Source: Flectonema sp. DT1601
Taxonomy: Eukaryota; Euglenozoa; Diplonemea; Diplonemida; Diplonemidae
DNA length: 64,000 nt
NCBI GenBank assembly: GCA_964019425.1
Contig: OZ025782.1
Coordinates: 1,054,001-1,118,000, forward strand
Direction of reading: 5' to 3'
Shown here: positions 1-12,053 of the stretch, piece after piece
Layout of the letters: each line of letters begins with the position of its first letter
Numbering within the stretch: the stretch's first letter is position 1
Made by a program: the position numbers and the translations under genes
The notes under the pieces: generated by a model
What the model was told of the DNA's origin: nothing
The model's database searches: none
What the model saw: only the letters and a program-made list of their open reading frames with translations

Positions 1-3000
1 ATGAGTTTCCACATCCACATTTCTTATTGTAATAATGACTTATGAGTGTTGAGTATTCTCTGGGAAGTTCAACTCTGATTGAATACATTAAGTCACTTCG
101 CATAGGAAGTTTTACTTTGGTGTTGCGACCAGCTGCGAGTTGTTGTGTCGTCCAGGCTGACAGAGATGCAATCTTTTGATCAGTTCGTTTTAGAACAGAA
201 GAAGCGATTCCTTCAATGCTGTCGTAACCAACACCGAGTGGAAGTCGAGCATTCAAAATAGAAATAATATCATCGTCGTCAAACTTTGGTAAACTCAGTT
301 CTGATGAGAAAAGTGGAGCAGTGACGACACAATGACAGATTAATAACCACGACATCAAAACACCCATTTCACTTTTAAGATGCTGTCTACTATCAAATTC
401 TTCCGTTACTTTCTGACGCTTTAATACACAAGCACTTGGTCGAAGGATTTCAATTAAATTCTTTAATTCTGTGTCGTCTTCAGCTTCAACAGTTATCCCA
501 GCAGTCAGTAATTCGATTATTAATTTACATAACTGCGCCTCCACTACTCTTTTCATTAGATAAATATAACCTCCGTGATTTACTTGTTCTACACGAAGGA
601 CGACATTTAAGAGTGTTTGAATCCAAATTCCAAATACATCGACAGTCTGTTTTAGTTTGTGAGATTACCACTCACTTTCTATAAACAACACAACACAACA
701 CAACACAACACAACACAACACAACACAACACAACACAACACAACACAACACAACACAACACAACACAACACAACACAACACAACACAACACAACACAACA
801 CAACACATACCAGTAATGGATAGCTAGTTGTTGGGCATTCATCAGACCTCGGAATGTGAAGTAGAACACGAAGTGGATCAGGATCTGCTTCCATTCTCTG
901 TATTGATGATGTGTTTTGTTTTAGAATTCAATAAATAATGTTAATTAGTTTAATAAAACTGTAAAAGTCATACCAACTCTGCTGCTAAAAGTGCTTTTAA
1001 TTGGCATCTGAGGGATATGAGTTTCCTGTTTTGGTTGAGTTGAGATTGTTATAAACAGAAAGTTCTTCATATGAGATATCAACTGATGACATACTTTAGT
1101 GATACAGGAATATGACCATCAACTACACGATGAGATATTTCAGTAAACACAACTTGTTGAGCGAATGAAATAACTGCCGTCCCAGTTAATGATTTCAATT
1201 TTTCATCTCCAGCAGGAAACTGATGACGCACAACCACATCACGGAATTCACAAGCTGCTTTACTTAACTCTTTACTATCATCACCATCAGGGGTCGATAA
1301 ATATTTCTCAGATGAAGTTACAATCTCACAAAGTAATTCCTCAATTTCCTCATCACATCTCTTCTTCTGACAATCAGACATCACTTCAGAAATTACTGAA
1401 GGCAGGGGAGTAGTGTCTTTCTTAACATCTTTTCGTATACTCGGTATTATGTTCTGGTTTATTTATTATTGAGACTTGGTACTTTAGAAAACAACAATAA
1501 AAGGAAACTTCGTGTTCCACAATAAACATAATAAAACATACAGGGATTAGCGTGTTTGCGATCCTCCCACATAGTGGACAGAGGTACTCACCTTCAGGGA
1601 TATTTAGTACTGCAAATCCTCGATATTCGTGACGTAGAAGAATAGCTCCATTGACTTCGTGGGAATGTTTGAGAAGCGAGAGATGGGATTCTAAGCAGTC
1701 GGGGTGAAGAAGATGTCCACAAGAATGAACTATTTCATGTCCTGTCTTTGTTAGAAGTGGATGATTGAAAGCATTTGTTTTACCATCAGGAGGATGAGTG
1801 CAAGAGGACACATCATTACAAACAGATTTAAAACATTGTTGCATTCCTGCTCCACGAGTTGCTAAGGCAATGAGACCAACTTGACTACATTGATTAGGAG
1901 AAGTATCTAATTGACAAAGACAACATTTATCACCCTCTTGAGTCATCCATCCAGAATCAACTGTGTGATGAAGTGATTTAGTTCGATTCTCAGTCACTTC
2001 ATCATCAACTTCTTCTTCAGATTCAGATTCTTCATCTGAAAGTGAAAGAAAATCAAATGACTGAGATTGTGATTTCATCGCTTGCATTGCCGCCTGCTGC
2101 TTTGCTCTTCCCTTTGCCTTGCGTGCTTTCGCCTGTTTCTTTTCTTCCTTCGTTGAGCAACCCGTTAACTTCTCAACTACTTCACTTGACCCTTCAACTC
2201 CACTCATTTGTAGCTCGACTGCGATGTCGTTGATGGCTGCACGAAGTTCCTTTGCCTTCGTATTTGTGAAGAGTTCAACAAGTAAACCAAATGGTGTGTC
2301 GCCATACGTTGTTTCTTTTAACAAGATTTCAGCGACATCATTAATCTCCCCATCAATCCAATTAATACCACTTGGTGCTATCGTATTAACTCCTTCTTCA
2401 TTACGAGATGAGTAGAAACGATTCTCAGATCTGAGCATCTCTTTAGAGGCCTCGTTGAACTCAGATCTGGTTCGCATCGAAAGAATAATTAAGTCGAGAG
2501 CTACACGAAGATCTCCATCATCGATGGCTTTTGAACGCGCTGCTCTAATTACACAAATTGCGATTGACAATGAGAACTTGTTGTGCAACACTCCAACTAG
2601 TAATTTAAATGCTTTTGGTGGCTCAATCCATTTCGCAACTGGAATGAGTGGTCTCTCTGATCCAGAAGCCACGTATTCCGCATCAGCTTTTTGTAGCAGA
2701 GATTCCTCCCACGACAGACAATAAGGATTGATTTCTGACCAAATCTCTTTCTTTAAGCTAAACATACTCTTCCCCATTCTCTCCGTTAAGTCTGCAACTT
2801 CTTCGAGTATTTCATCTTTTTCAGCGTCGTTTGTATCTTCGACTGGATCTAACATCGAGACGGATATTTTTGAATATTTCTTTGCACCAGTAGCTAGTTC
2901 TGTTATGATTCGTTGTCTTTGTGTGTTTTTATGCTTTGAGAATCTGAACCTATCAGTCGCAATCGTTACGATTGTTCTAAGAAGATGTCCAACAATATTG

Positions 3001-4904
3001 TGTTCCCTATCATCATCATTCTCACCTGTAGGTACCAACGGATGATGAGCACGGTATCTATGAGCCATATGAACAACAAATTGAGAAGGAGAATAAGACG
3101 CGTATAACTGCAGTAAGAAGTATTCAGGTTGTTTTAAGAAAGGCATCGAAAAATTTCTATCTGAGAGATACCAATCACTGAGGTAATGAATTCCCATATG
3201 ATTTCTACGCCACATACCACCACGACATTGAGCTCGAATAACAATCAACTGAATGACGTGCTCAGAGTACTTTGCGACTCCTTTAAAGAACTTTTGAGAG
3301 ATGTCAGTGAGAGACGCATCAGGAAACTTCAACAATTCTAAACTACAAATACATGAAAAGAATCGATGCAGAGCAATTTGATAATAAACACCATGCTCAG
3401 GGTTGTGGTAAGAATCGTTCACAGCCAACCAAGAAATCGATTCCTCGACATCTCTCTTATCGAGTGTGTTTGATATGAAAGCATCAAGAAAGGTAATCAC
3501 TGAGTCGTTTAAGTTATTTGCTTCTTCAATATTGACAAACTGTTCAACGCCGTGAACTAACGAATGAGTAAACCTCAGTAATCTTAATTCATGTTGTGCT
3601 GGTTCTTCACCTTCAATATCAGTTGCAGTGTCTCTTCTGTAACAAGCAAATGAATTCTGCAACATCAACAGATGCATCAGATATCTTTCTCTTAAAGTCT
3701 TTTCAGATAAGAAATACGTTGCACATGTTGTTGCAGTAAAACAAAATTTTATTTGATCGAAAATGTTACAACAAACATCGAACTGTTTCATTGAATAATT
3801 AAAACCCATTGAGGTGCTTAGTGAGGGATACCCTTCAAGATTAAATAGGATTCCTTTGTAATTTGGAATCTTTTTAACACTCAAAGAACCCTCACTAAGT
3901 AACTTACACATCGCAGATGTCAATCCGTGAAATAATCCTGGAGACCCAATAGCTTGGTTTGGTTTTTCTAACATCATTGCTATCCTTGGAACAGTTAAGA
4001 ATTGAACTGCTAGACCTTCACCTTTATTCATCCATTTTAATAAAGCAGCTGTTGGGTACTTTGAAATATATACGGCGAGGTGGTACTTCAGTTCGGGATC
4101 TGCTATAAGAGACATCGCTAGCTTTAAGATTTCACCTGCAAGTCCTTTTGTATAACAAGAAGTGTGGATGATTGCCATCATGCTGTGAAGTATGGAAGTT
4201 TCACATTCGTTTGGTATTGCGACCCTGTCACAAATACTGTTGTTTATGATTCTACATGTTGGAGATCCTATCTGTGCCAAGGATACTAGTAATTGTAAAA
4301 CGTATCCAACAACATTTCTAGCACCTCCTGTTGCTGGTGTAAATCTCCAAGGGAAATCATCGTTTACGTCTCCAGCTACTTCTTCTTGTCGCTTGGCTTC
4401 AACTTCGAGGCAGCATGCTGAGAGAATTTCACAAAAAGTTCCACAAACTGCCTTAGCAATTTGTTTAGTTTCTGATGATAAACAGTCTGTTGGATCAACG
4501 TCATCAGAGAACCCTCTGTGTTTTTTACAACATCCTTCAACTGCCCATCCTTCAATATCACCACAGTCACACATTCCACTAACTGGTATCATTCTCCATT
4601 CATGACCTCTGTGTAGGTCTTCATCAAAACAATCAACACAAATAACGCAGGTACTGTCTACAGCACATTGTAAACAACTGTAACCAACTTCTGAACTACC
4701 TAAACCTCCAAATAACTTTCCGCAGACAGCCGCTGCCGTCAGACCCTCGAGCCAAGTACCAGTTTCTTCATCTTTAAGTAGCTCCGCTCCAAGGTTTACT
4801 ACCAAACGCGGATCTTCTGTTTCCGCTAACTTTAAAAGATACGATGAGTACTTATCAGTTCCAAGCTTCCTCATTTCCCGGATGTGGTCAGAGACATCTT
4901 TCAT
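1..4904 (-). CDS. UBR-type E3 ubiquitin ligase (N-recognin), 3' end off the window
   Basis: E3 ligase of the UBR1/UBR2 family, which recognises N-degrons and ubiquitinates the substrate. Exons read by frame continuity: 1542-4904, 1095-1420, 974-1025, 811-897, and 1-646 running off the left edge. Phases agree at every junction, giving about 1490 visible residues (the family is usually about 1750-1950). A UBR box lies near residues 65-115, with the Cys/His pattern ending in MCDCGDIEGW. A RING-H2 region lies near residues 990-1115 (CCLC, SCGHLLHPDC, CPLC). The last exon holds the family's C-terminal cap (ELPREYSTLISHYYNKKC, then CGCG). I chose ATG 4904 because it follows a YAG; the frame stays open upstream only through a probable splice site. 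The intron at 647-810 carries a pentanucleotide microsatellite. An acidic, Lys-rich linker precedes the RING. Family assignment is firm; the exact member is not. Confidence 0.9.
684..806. repeat. (AACAC)n pentanucleotide microsatellite
   Basis: About 24 near-perfect copies of AACAC on the plus strand (TGTGT/GTTGT on the transcribed strand) fill most of a 164-bp intron (647-810) of the UBR gene. It starts right after the GTATGT donor. Minus-strand frames through it read as Cys-Val repeats, which is an artefact of the repeat. Confidence 0.97.
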
Positions 4905-5326
4905 TTTCCTGAATTCTAAAACAGGGAAGACGCCACCTACTGAGAGAGAGAATAAATATGAAAACTTCTTCTTGCGAGACACAGCAATCACTGCAGTTGA
5001 TCATCGGTACATATGCTGAACTGAAAAATATGCAAGAAAAAAAAAAGAGGATCAGAAAATACTCGAAACCCTTTGAAACGGCACCTGAGCAAGTGATAGC
5101 TGCTTCTGACTGATTATAAAGAAACTAAAAAGAGGAGCTGCGCACCCCACGGAACTACGTATCTCAGTGTTGCTGGTGCCTGAGTGAAGAGGTTCAGCTA
5201 GTTTAGTAAAGAATATCACACACTCTAGCACCAGACACTTTGTTGAATGACCCTAACAGCGAAACTATTCGCCTCTCGTTCAGAGCACGGCAGGAATAGA
5301 ACTTACCAACATTAGAACATTAAGTT

Positions 5327-7100
5327 CTACTCGTCTTCCCACGATTCAGGGACACCCTTAACTGGTGCTGGTGATGATGCTGATGTAATAGTTTTTTTAA
5401 CTTTCTGAACAAGAGCTACGCCACACCCAGGACATCGACGTACCCAAGGAAGTAATCCACCCTTTTGACATCCAGAACATGTTCCATTTACTAAATGAGC
5501 AGATGGAGGTGGTGGAGGTAATGGTTCAGGTTCATCCATCTCATCATAAGCAGGTCTATCAGATTCTTGTTTCATTGTTGGATTCTGAAAGCGAACAGAC
5601 CTCGGTGCGGCTCCAGTCTTTGCGAACTCTTCTGCTGCTGACAGCAGTGGATCCTGTTGTGTTATTTAATTGTTTACTATCACAGTGAGTGATTAATAAT
5701 TGAAATAATTAAAAAGTTCTGTTACATACATCTGTTCCAATCGACGGAAAAACGAAGTCTGGGTCTTCCTGCAGACCGCAGAGTGCCGTTACCGCGGCCT
5801 TCTCGTCTACTAAGTGACGTTCGTGGTCTCGGTCTTCAGCAGATTTAACTAGCTGCTCCGCGAGGCCTACTTCCTGACCTGCGATGAGAGATGGAGAAGA
5901 TTGCTCAGCGTCAAGTTCATGTAATCCATCAATAGGACCGAAGAGAGGACATCTTCTCAAATGAGGAGGACGAGTTTCTTCCAAAGCTGGTGTCTCAACT
6001 GGTAACAGGGTCTCATTAACTCCCGACTTCGGTCCCTGAACTCTGTCGCACAGGTGAGGCGACGCGCGACACATCTCAGCAACAATTCTTTCCAACTCTG
6101 GGATGTCACCAACGATGTACTGTCGAAGACTCTCAGAGGCCGCCTGGTCTGGCGTCCAGTCTCCGCAAAACTCAAATTCATTGTAGCTCATCGTCTCTGA
6201 GAAGACACAACGTGCGCAGAAAGATTCCGCAGGTTCAGTTGAAGTTAAAACCAAAACACCAGTTAGGGTTCGCTTCGGTCTGACGTGCTGGTGAAGAAGA
6301 AGTCGACTTTCTTCAGCGTTCTCCGCTTCTGCTGGGTGGACAGACATAAAGGGACCACTCTTCAAGATAGTTCCATCTCTCCAAATCCCTTCTGACAAGT
6401 ATTCAATCTTTTCACCAACTGAATAAGTGACAGGTTCCTTCAACAGAGCGATAGACGAAATGTTGTGAAGCGCTAACCGCAAGCGAAGAACTCGTGTTTC
6501 ACGGAAATGAGAAAAAGCATCCATAAAAAAGAAACGAATTTTGTCCTTCGCTACATCCGGGGACTCAGGTTCTATTGTTTCAGGGACTTCACCAGGATTT
6601 GTGTGAAATGTTTGTGTGATTTTAGTGGCTCTTTCGTCAGAGATAGGCCACTCAAAGAATGGTTCCAAGAAAGGAGTCGCTTCGAATAGTTCGATAAGTA
6701 GAGAAGTGTTCTCAGAGTCAACCTTTGCGACTAGTTGACCAGGGTAGGTAGTTCTTATTGAAGTTGGATATGATTCACTGTTGACACCGAATGATAAACA
6801 TCTTAACGTTTCACTTCCAGCAACTTTAATCTCAACCATGTTAATCTCATTAGGGTCTTCATACTCAGTCGGTTCAGGGAAGTCCTTTGATGCATCAACA
6901 GGAGTAGCTTTTAACATTGCCTCACTGTCGATGGCCATGACTTCACAAACCTTTATTACTTTTTCAATGTCTAATCGAAGGTACCAAGCCTTAGCAAGTG
7001 GAGGACTATTCGCAACTGAATACATATTTTGAAAAGCATTAAACGACACTGGTTCAAGAACCATCCGCGCCCGAAGCCAGAGCTGGTTAGCTCCTTCCAT
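5327..7100 (-). CDS. Unknown 565-aa protein with C-terminal zinc ribbon
   Basis: I do not recognise the family. Two exons, 5730-7100 and 5327-5653, join in phase 0 across a 76-bp GTATGT...CAG intron, giving about 565 aa. The long N-terminal part is a mixed soluble sequence with no membrane segment. Near the C-terminus a run of prolines (PLPPPPPS) is followed by a four-cysteine ribbon (CSGC ... CPGC, about 12 residues between the pairs) and a short acidic tail ending ESWEDE. The ribbon may bind zinc and contact protein or nucleic acid, but this is inference. ATG 7100 is chosen because GAACAG, an acceptor-like AG, lies 4 nt upstream; the in-frame extension further 5' begins with intron-like sequence. 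Confidence 0.75.
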
Positions 7101-7196
7101 CCTTCTGTTCAACCTGGTGATGGAAAGTGAAATATAAAAAGACCACACGTGAGATATGAATTCGGTATTATAAAAAGAAATCGTTGCCGATATTAA

Positions 7197-8591
7197 TTAC
7201 TTCTTTGGACCCAACGGATGGGATCTCTGCAAGTTATGAATATCATTCCAAGGATTAGTTATCATATCAAATGCGAGGTTTAAGTCAACAAAAGAACTCC
7301 AAATCGCCGTGTCATACGAAAGGTTCCGATAACAGTCAATTAGTTTTGTTGCTTCCAATTTAGAAACAACAAGTTGTCCTCTGTGATAGTGTTCCTCAAG
7401 AGTTCTAAAAGCAACAGCATCCTGGTATCTCATCTTACTAAACACAGTTACAATACTTATAGCGTCATTACTGTTTGACCAACCCAGTTGTTGAATTATT
7501 ATGGATGACTTTTTTAACATTGATCTGTTAGTTGTCCTTAACTCCCTCGGTTTCCTATAAATACTGCTTAATATTGTTGCAAGATGCTTCTCAGTTATGA
7601 TTCCAGTTTTATTAATTGCTTCATATTTAATGATATTATAAATAATCTCAATCAGTTTCTTTGGAGCAACCGATTCACTCACAGCAAGTGAGGAACATGC
7701 GACTGCTATTTCAGACATAACAATCTTGTCACGAGGTATTCTTATTAATCGTTCTGCGTACGTATTAAATATCCTTGAGACTGAAAAACCACCCTTCCCC
7801 ATGGAGTATAAAATACCAGGAAATTGATCTAAACCGACAGGTGTCTGAGAGCATCTTTTAGATGGAGCAGCGCTAATCAAGTCTTCGACTAGCGTTCCAA
7901 GATTGTAGAAAATATTTGTGTTTTGAGAATTATAATTCAACACAACTACTGAATGGAGAATCATAGTTATGTCTGATGGTTGAAGTTTCTTTTTAATCGC
8001 AGAGTCTAATGTGAATTTTTCAACCAAACCTGTCATTTTTGGATGCCAAACTTGCAATTCAGATGCCGCGTAAACAACGTTAGCGACGTCTCTCGGTTTG
8101 TAATTCATTGCGATGAAATGATTGTTGCTAAACGTCATCATGTAATTTATTACTGACTCCATGAGTTTAATATTTCCAGTCCTTTGAGAAACATTAGCAA
8201 GCGTACTAGTTACAGAACTGTGTAAAGAAGACGAGAGAGGTCTTCTATTAAATTCTTCACACGCAATATGAGATACAGAAAGATACTCACTCTCGTTTCC
8301 TTCTTTTGTGATAGCCCATAATATTCTACTCCAATCTCTGGGTTGCATTATACTGAGTCCTTGTCGCTTTATATCTTTTGTTGTTTTCCATATTAACTCT
8401 GTCCTGACTCTGTCAGGAACAGATTTCCCTCCTTTTACCAACGAGTGTAATATTTGCATTCTATCTGACCATTGTATTTTATTAAAATTTTTCAGAGTTT
8501 CACGTAGACCTTTTTGAAGGGTGACATCGTCTCTTTTCTTTATTGACGATTCGATTAAGATAGCTAGCCTACGACCTGATTGAGATTTCAT
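7197..8591 (-). CDS. Helical-repeat protein, probably organellar RNA-binding
   Basis: Intronless 464-aa protein that begins with a basic, Ser-rich segment (MKSQSGRRLAILIESSIKKR) compatible with mitochondrial targeting. The body is built of repeated amphipathic helices of about 35-40 residues, with motifs such as QPSDITMILHSVVVL, EIAVACSSLA and YKPRDVANVVYAA. These resemble the FASTK/octotricopeptide type of organellar RNA-binding helical arrays found in alveolates and algae. I see no C-terminal RAP domain, so if it belongs there the domain is missing or diverged. The role in organellar RNA processing is inference. The start ATG is the first in frame; an AG lies 11 nt upstream. Confidence 0.7.
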   Translation of the reverse strand: MKSQSGRRLAILIESSIKKRDDVTLQKGLRETLKNFNKIQWSDRMQILHSLVKGGKSVPDRVRTELIWKTTKDIKRQGLSIMQPRDWSRILWAITKEGNESEYLSVSHIACEEFNRRPLSSSLHSSVTSTLANVSQRTGNIKLMESVINYMMTFSNNHFIAMNYKPRDVANVVYAASELQVWHPKMTGLVEKFTLDSAIKKKLQPSDITMILHSVVVLNYNSQNTNIFYNLGTLVEDLISAAPSKRCSQTPVGLDQFPGILYSMGKGGFSVSRIFNTYAERLIRIPRDKIVMSEIAVACSSLAVSESVAPKKLIEIIYNIIKYEAINKTGIITEKHLATILSSIYRKPRELRTTNRSMLKKSSIIIQQLGWSNSNDAISIVTVFSKMRYQDAVAFRTLEEHYHRGQLVVSKLEATKLIDCYRNLSYDTAIWSSFVDLNLAFDMITNPWNDIHNLQRSHPLGPKK

Positions 8592-8822
8592 TCATTAAAT
8601 AGCTCAGTTCTATGTATGAGTGTTGTTCATTGCCCTGTTTTTTTTGAAGATTTGAAGAATGAATTAAGTTTTTATAACAAAATCAACCTTTTGTTGACCA
8701 ATTTATGTACACCTATAATGGTGACAACGAACGGGTGTGGGGGGAGAATGGGAACGGGAGGAAAAAAAAAGAAGAAAATAAACGAAAAAAAAGAACCTGC
8801 GCAGGAAAGAATATGAAAGAAC

Positions 8823-8854
<32 letters not shown>

Positions 8855-10087
8855 AAAGCATTGCCTGCTTATGAAATTTGAGACTTGACCAAAAGAGACT
8901 CAAATTTATTTGTGTTTCTCTAATTTCGAAATGTTGTCATCAGTTGGAAACACAAGAGTTAAGGTGCTGAGCGAAAAGCGATTGGTACACTTTTTGATTA
9001 AAAAAATGCAATCGTTTTTTTTTAATTCGAATTTCATACAAAATAACGGCCTGTGACCACTGCAAACACTACACATGATAACAAGAAACTGACTGAAGAC
9101 AAGGTCTAACCTCATACCGTCGTACATCACATTCATTGAGAAAAACGGGACCAACCAATCTTCGAAATGACAAAGCGAAGTTTCCAATAATAGGAAACAC
9201 GCAGCAGAGGTCTGAATAGAACTTTGAAACTAAGAAAAGAAAAAAAAAAAAAGAATTTTCTTACTATTTCACAACAAAAAGAAAAAGGGGGAAAAAAATG
9301 AAAACGCTAGCGGACCAGGCAGCAATATCAATTTTTTCCCCCTCTCTTAATTAGAAATAGCTAGCAAGTTCTTTTTAGGGGTTTAATTTTTATATAAGGG
9401 AGGTAAGGGAGGTTTTTCAAAGCTCTTAAAACACGGCAGCCGTCAGTATTTGTTAGCACTTTGGATGCTTGACGACGATTCAAAAAAAAAAAAAAAAAAA
9501 AAAAATTAAAATTAAAAATTGACCTGTTCCCTAAGATTCGATTCTATTTGAGGAATATAAATAATTAACAAAATAGACAAGAAAGCAGAACTAGGGATTG
9601 AGAATGCTTTATGTTGGTTAGTCTGTTTATATAATAATTGATACTCACACAAAGATATTTGATTGAAACACTTTTTTCAACAGACTCCCCGAAAGGCTGA
9701 TAGCAGTATCGGAATGCGTGAGAACACCTGCTCGACGTTGGTATCGTCTTCACAAAGTATTAGTTGGCGCGCAAGTCACATGCGATCATCTACTCTTGAC
9801 AGTTGTTGGCTGAGAAATCGAGTACAGCATCCAGTCTATGAAAACTCCTTGCTCGACGTTGGTAATCGTCTTCACAAAGTCCTTCTCTCGATACGCACAA
9901 GGTAAATGATCTCTCTAATACTTTTAGCAGTCAAATAGGAGATTCAGTTTGAGAAGTGAGAAAACAAAAAAACAAACTCTCCATTAAAAGGAAAGAAAGG
10001 ATAACAAAGTATCACCCACACACAACAATAAGTAATGACCCCAATCCCTCATTGTTTGATACTATCTAGAATGATAGAGTGAGATGA
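8592..10087. other. Intergenic region with homopolymer tracts and a 31-bp direct repeat
   Basis: No convincing gene. It holds an A28 run (8823-8850; poly-T on the transcribed strand), another A tract near 9481-9505, a GA-rich patch (8740-8820), and a 30-31 nt sequence present twice (9729-9758 and 9850-9880). The small open frames here are short and low in complexity. Confidence 0.7.
9729..9880. repeat. Direct repeat of about 31 bp, 121 bp apart
   Basis: TGCTCGACGTTGGTATCGTC with TTCACAAAGT (9729-9758) recurs at 9850-9880 with a single A inserted. The sequence between the copies is unrelated. Function unknown. Confidence 0.9.
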
Positions 10088-11887
10088 CTACACAGAGATT
10101 CCCTTTTGCTTTTCAATTTCATCGTCGATGACGTGATCGCTTTCAGAATCAGAAAGAAGACATCTCTCTTCTGATGATTTTTTAATCTTTTGTCCCCACA
10201 ACAAGAGTGGAGCAAGTAGAGAGATTCCAGCACTTGACAAACAAGAGATGAGAATTAAAGTATGCAGTCTGTCAAAGTTCACATATGTGATTCCAAGTTC
10301 TCGGACTATTGGAGCAGTGATCCATTCTCTAAATGAAGCTCCGACATCAATTAATGAAATGAGAACAGCGTATGACAAGGCTGGAGAAGTCTCTGACGTG
10401 TTCTGAGTTGCCAACACTTCTCTTGGGATAAAGCTGACCATGTAGATGAACCTCGTGATGATCGTTGCGAAGACTTGAAAGGTGAAAGTGTCACAAGTGA
10501 AAATACCAAAGAAATCAGTATCTGCGGTACCGTGTCCTGGAATATCTGGAACAGCAACTTTTGACAACGGAACTGTGAAGATGTAAGTAACAAATGTTGA
10601 AGCCACCGTAGCAATTGGAATGACATAACGAAGATCGCGTCCATTTCCAAGTGGAATGTAACAAAAACTTGCAACAATCCCAGATGCAAACCCTATGCAG
10701 GAAAGGTGTGCTCTTTGACAATGACTGAAGTACGACAACGACCAGTTGCCAACATCAATTCTCGAATCCGGAGTCGATGACGATAAGAAGATAAATACCG
10801 CGGTACCAATAAGTGTGAAGTTCGATCCCGTCCCTTTTGACACAAGGTTAAGCTGATTACCAGTAACGTAACCTTCAACAAGAAGATAAGTAACGTAAGC
10901 CATAAAGAAACACCCGACAGTCATGAGTAGGGGAAACCAGGCACTATAATCCATGAAGTGACGAATTGAAATTACGACCATAAAGAATTCAAGCAATAAT
11001 AAAGCGAATGTGTATTTTAGAATAGTAAGCTTCGTCGCTTTGTCGTGAGAAGCAGAAGTTTGTGAAGTACGTTTTCTGCTAACAAGCTGTCTGTCTCCGC
11101 TGTCTGCGAGGGTTGCTAAGTAGTCATCTTTTGGAAGAAAATAAGTCGCAGCGACAGATAAAAGTGAGAACCCTGCGGTCAGTAATAAGAAACCTCTCAC
11201 TGACAACAATCCATCATTCGACTTCTTACAAGGATAGAATATTAAAGTCATAATCGCTGCAGCGAGTGAACCACACTGACGAGCACCGTTAGCAGCGGCT
11301 TGCAATGCTCCAGCGTTTTTCATTTTAAGGTGAACGTGATCAACTAAGATAACTCCAGCCATCAGTTCATAGAACGTGAGGAATATATTATTAAGAAATC
11401 CAAGAACAAAAGCCATAAAGATCGCTCCATTACTTGCATTCGAGTATGTGTTTGGAGGAGCAGTTCTCGAGAGTTCTGTATGTCCTTCATTAAGAGGAAT
11501 GAGAGTAGCTGTATACGACAAGTCATATTCTAAGTCATCCGTCTTTGGGAACGCTGCCATTGCTATAAACACAAGTGAAGATCCAACAGCACAAATACCA
11601 ACCCATTGTCTTCTAGAGACCATTGGAAGCTGCTCGGTTATGTATGCGTAAACTGGTTTCATTGACCACGGAATAAATGTAGCCGCGTAGTAATTACTCT
11701 GCGTCGCTAACGGCATCTGCACAGTGTACTTCAGCCAATCCATCATTGCAAACATTGGAAAAGTCAACAAAAAAGCATTCGCAAAATACAAAACTAAAAC
11801 ACCCAACGGGAGGTCATTAATCTTTCGCCTCTGCAGGCTGAACCAAGTGCGACATGATTCGACATTTATACCACTGAGAAAATCCAT
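10088..11887 (-). CDS. BT1-family folate-biopterin transporter-like MFS protein
   Basis: A 599-aa polytopic membrane protein, intronless. It has about 12 hydrophobic segments and the BT1-family signature after the second helix (FIPWSMKPVYAYITEQLP; the family pattern is PW-x-x-KP-x-Y-G/A-x-x-x-D/E). BT1 proteins of kinetoplastids, apicomplexans, plants and cyanobacteria carry folate, biopterin or other solutes across membranes. The substrate here cannot be read from sequence. A charged cytosolic tail follows the last helix (KIKKSSEERCLLSDSESD). ATG 11887 gives an N-terminus of about 30 residues before TM1, and CTTGGCAG, a good acceptor, lies 17 nt upstream. Confidence 0.85.
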   Translation of the reverse strand: MDFLSGINVESCRTWFSLQRRKINDLPLGVLVLYFANAFLLTFPMFAMMDWLKYTVQMPLATQSNYYAATFIPWSMKPVYAYITEQLPMVSRRQWVGICAVGSSLVFIAMAAFPKTDDLEYDLSYTATLIPLNEGHTELSRTAPPNTYSNASNGAIFMAFVLGFLNNIFLTFYELMAGVILVDHVHLKMKNAGALQAAANGARQCGSLAAAIMTLIFYPCKKSNDGLLSVRGFLLLTAGFSLLSVAATYFLPKDDYLATLADSGDRQLVSRKRTSQTSASHDKATKLTILKYTFALLLLEFFMVVISIRHFMDYSAWFPLLMTVGCFFMAYVTYLLVEGYVTGNQLNLVSKGTGSNFTLIGTAVFIFLSSSTPDSRIDVGNWSLSYFSHCQRAHLSCIGFASGIVASFCYIPLGNGRDLRYVIPIATVASTFVTYIFTVPLSKVAVPDIPGHGTADTDFFGIFTCDTFTFQVFATIITRFIYMVSFIPREVLATQNTSETSPALSYAVLISLIDVGASFREWITAPIVRELGITYVNFDRLHTLILISCLSSAGISLLAPLLLWGQKIKKSSEERCLLSDSESDHVIDDEIEKQKGISV

Positions 11888-12053
11888 TTTTGTTATTTAA
11901 TTACCTGCCAAGTAGAAATAGGAAATTATACACACACATCCCTTCCTTGCTGGGCAGACAATAATTATTTCGATATCTGTAATCACTCCCGCGGTTACTA
12001 CCACGGATACTGAAGTGTTGAGTTCTAAACGTCATCTGTTGAGGAAAATTCTC

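Noticed and set aside
672-894. Minus-strand frames of repeated Cys-Val-Val-Leu
   Set aside because: Translation of the (TGTGT)n microsatellite inside an intron; only the upstream part, 811-897, is a real exon.
4192-4605. Plus-strand 137-codon frame over the UBR gene
   Set aside because: Antisense shadow of the UBR-box exon.
8703-8903. Phe-rich minus-strand frame
   Set aside because: Translation of a poly(A)/poly(T) and GA-rich tract; low complexity only.
9663-9905. Plus-strand 80-codon frame
   Set aside because: No recognisable protein, it spans the direct repeat, and no other gene lies on the plus strand; coding is not supported.
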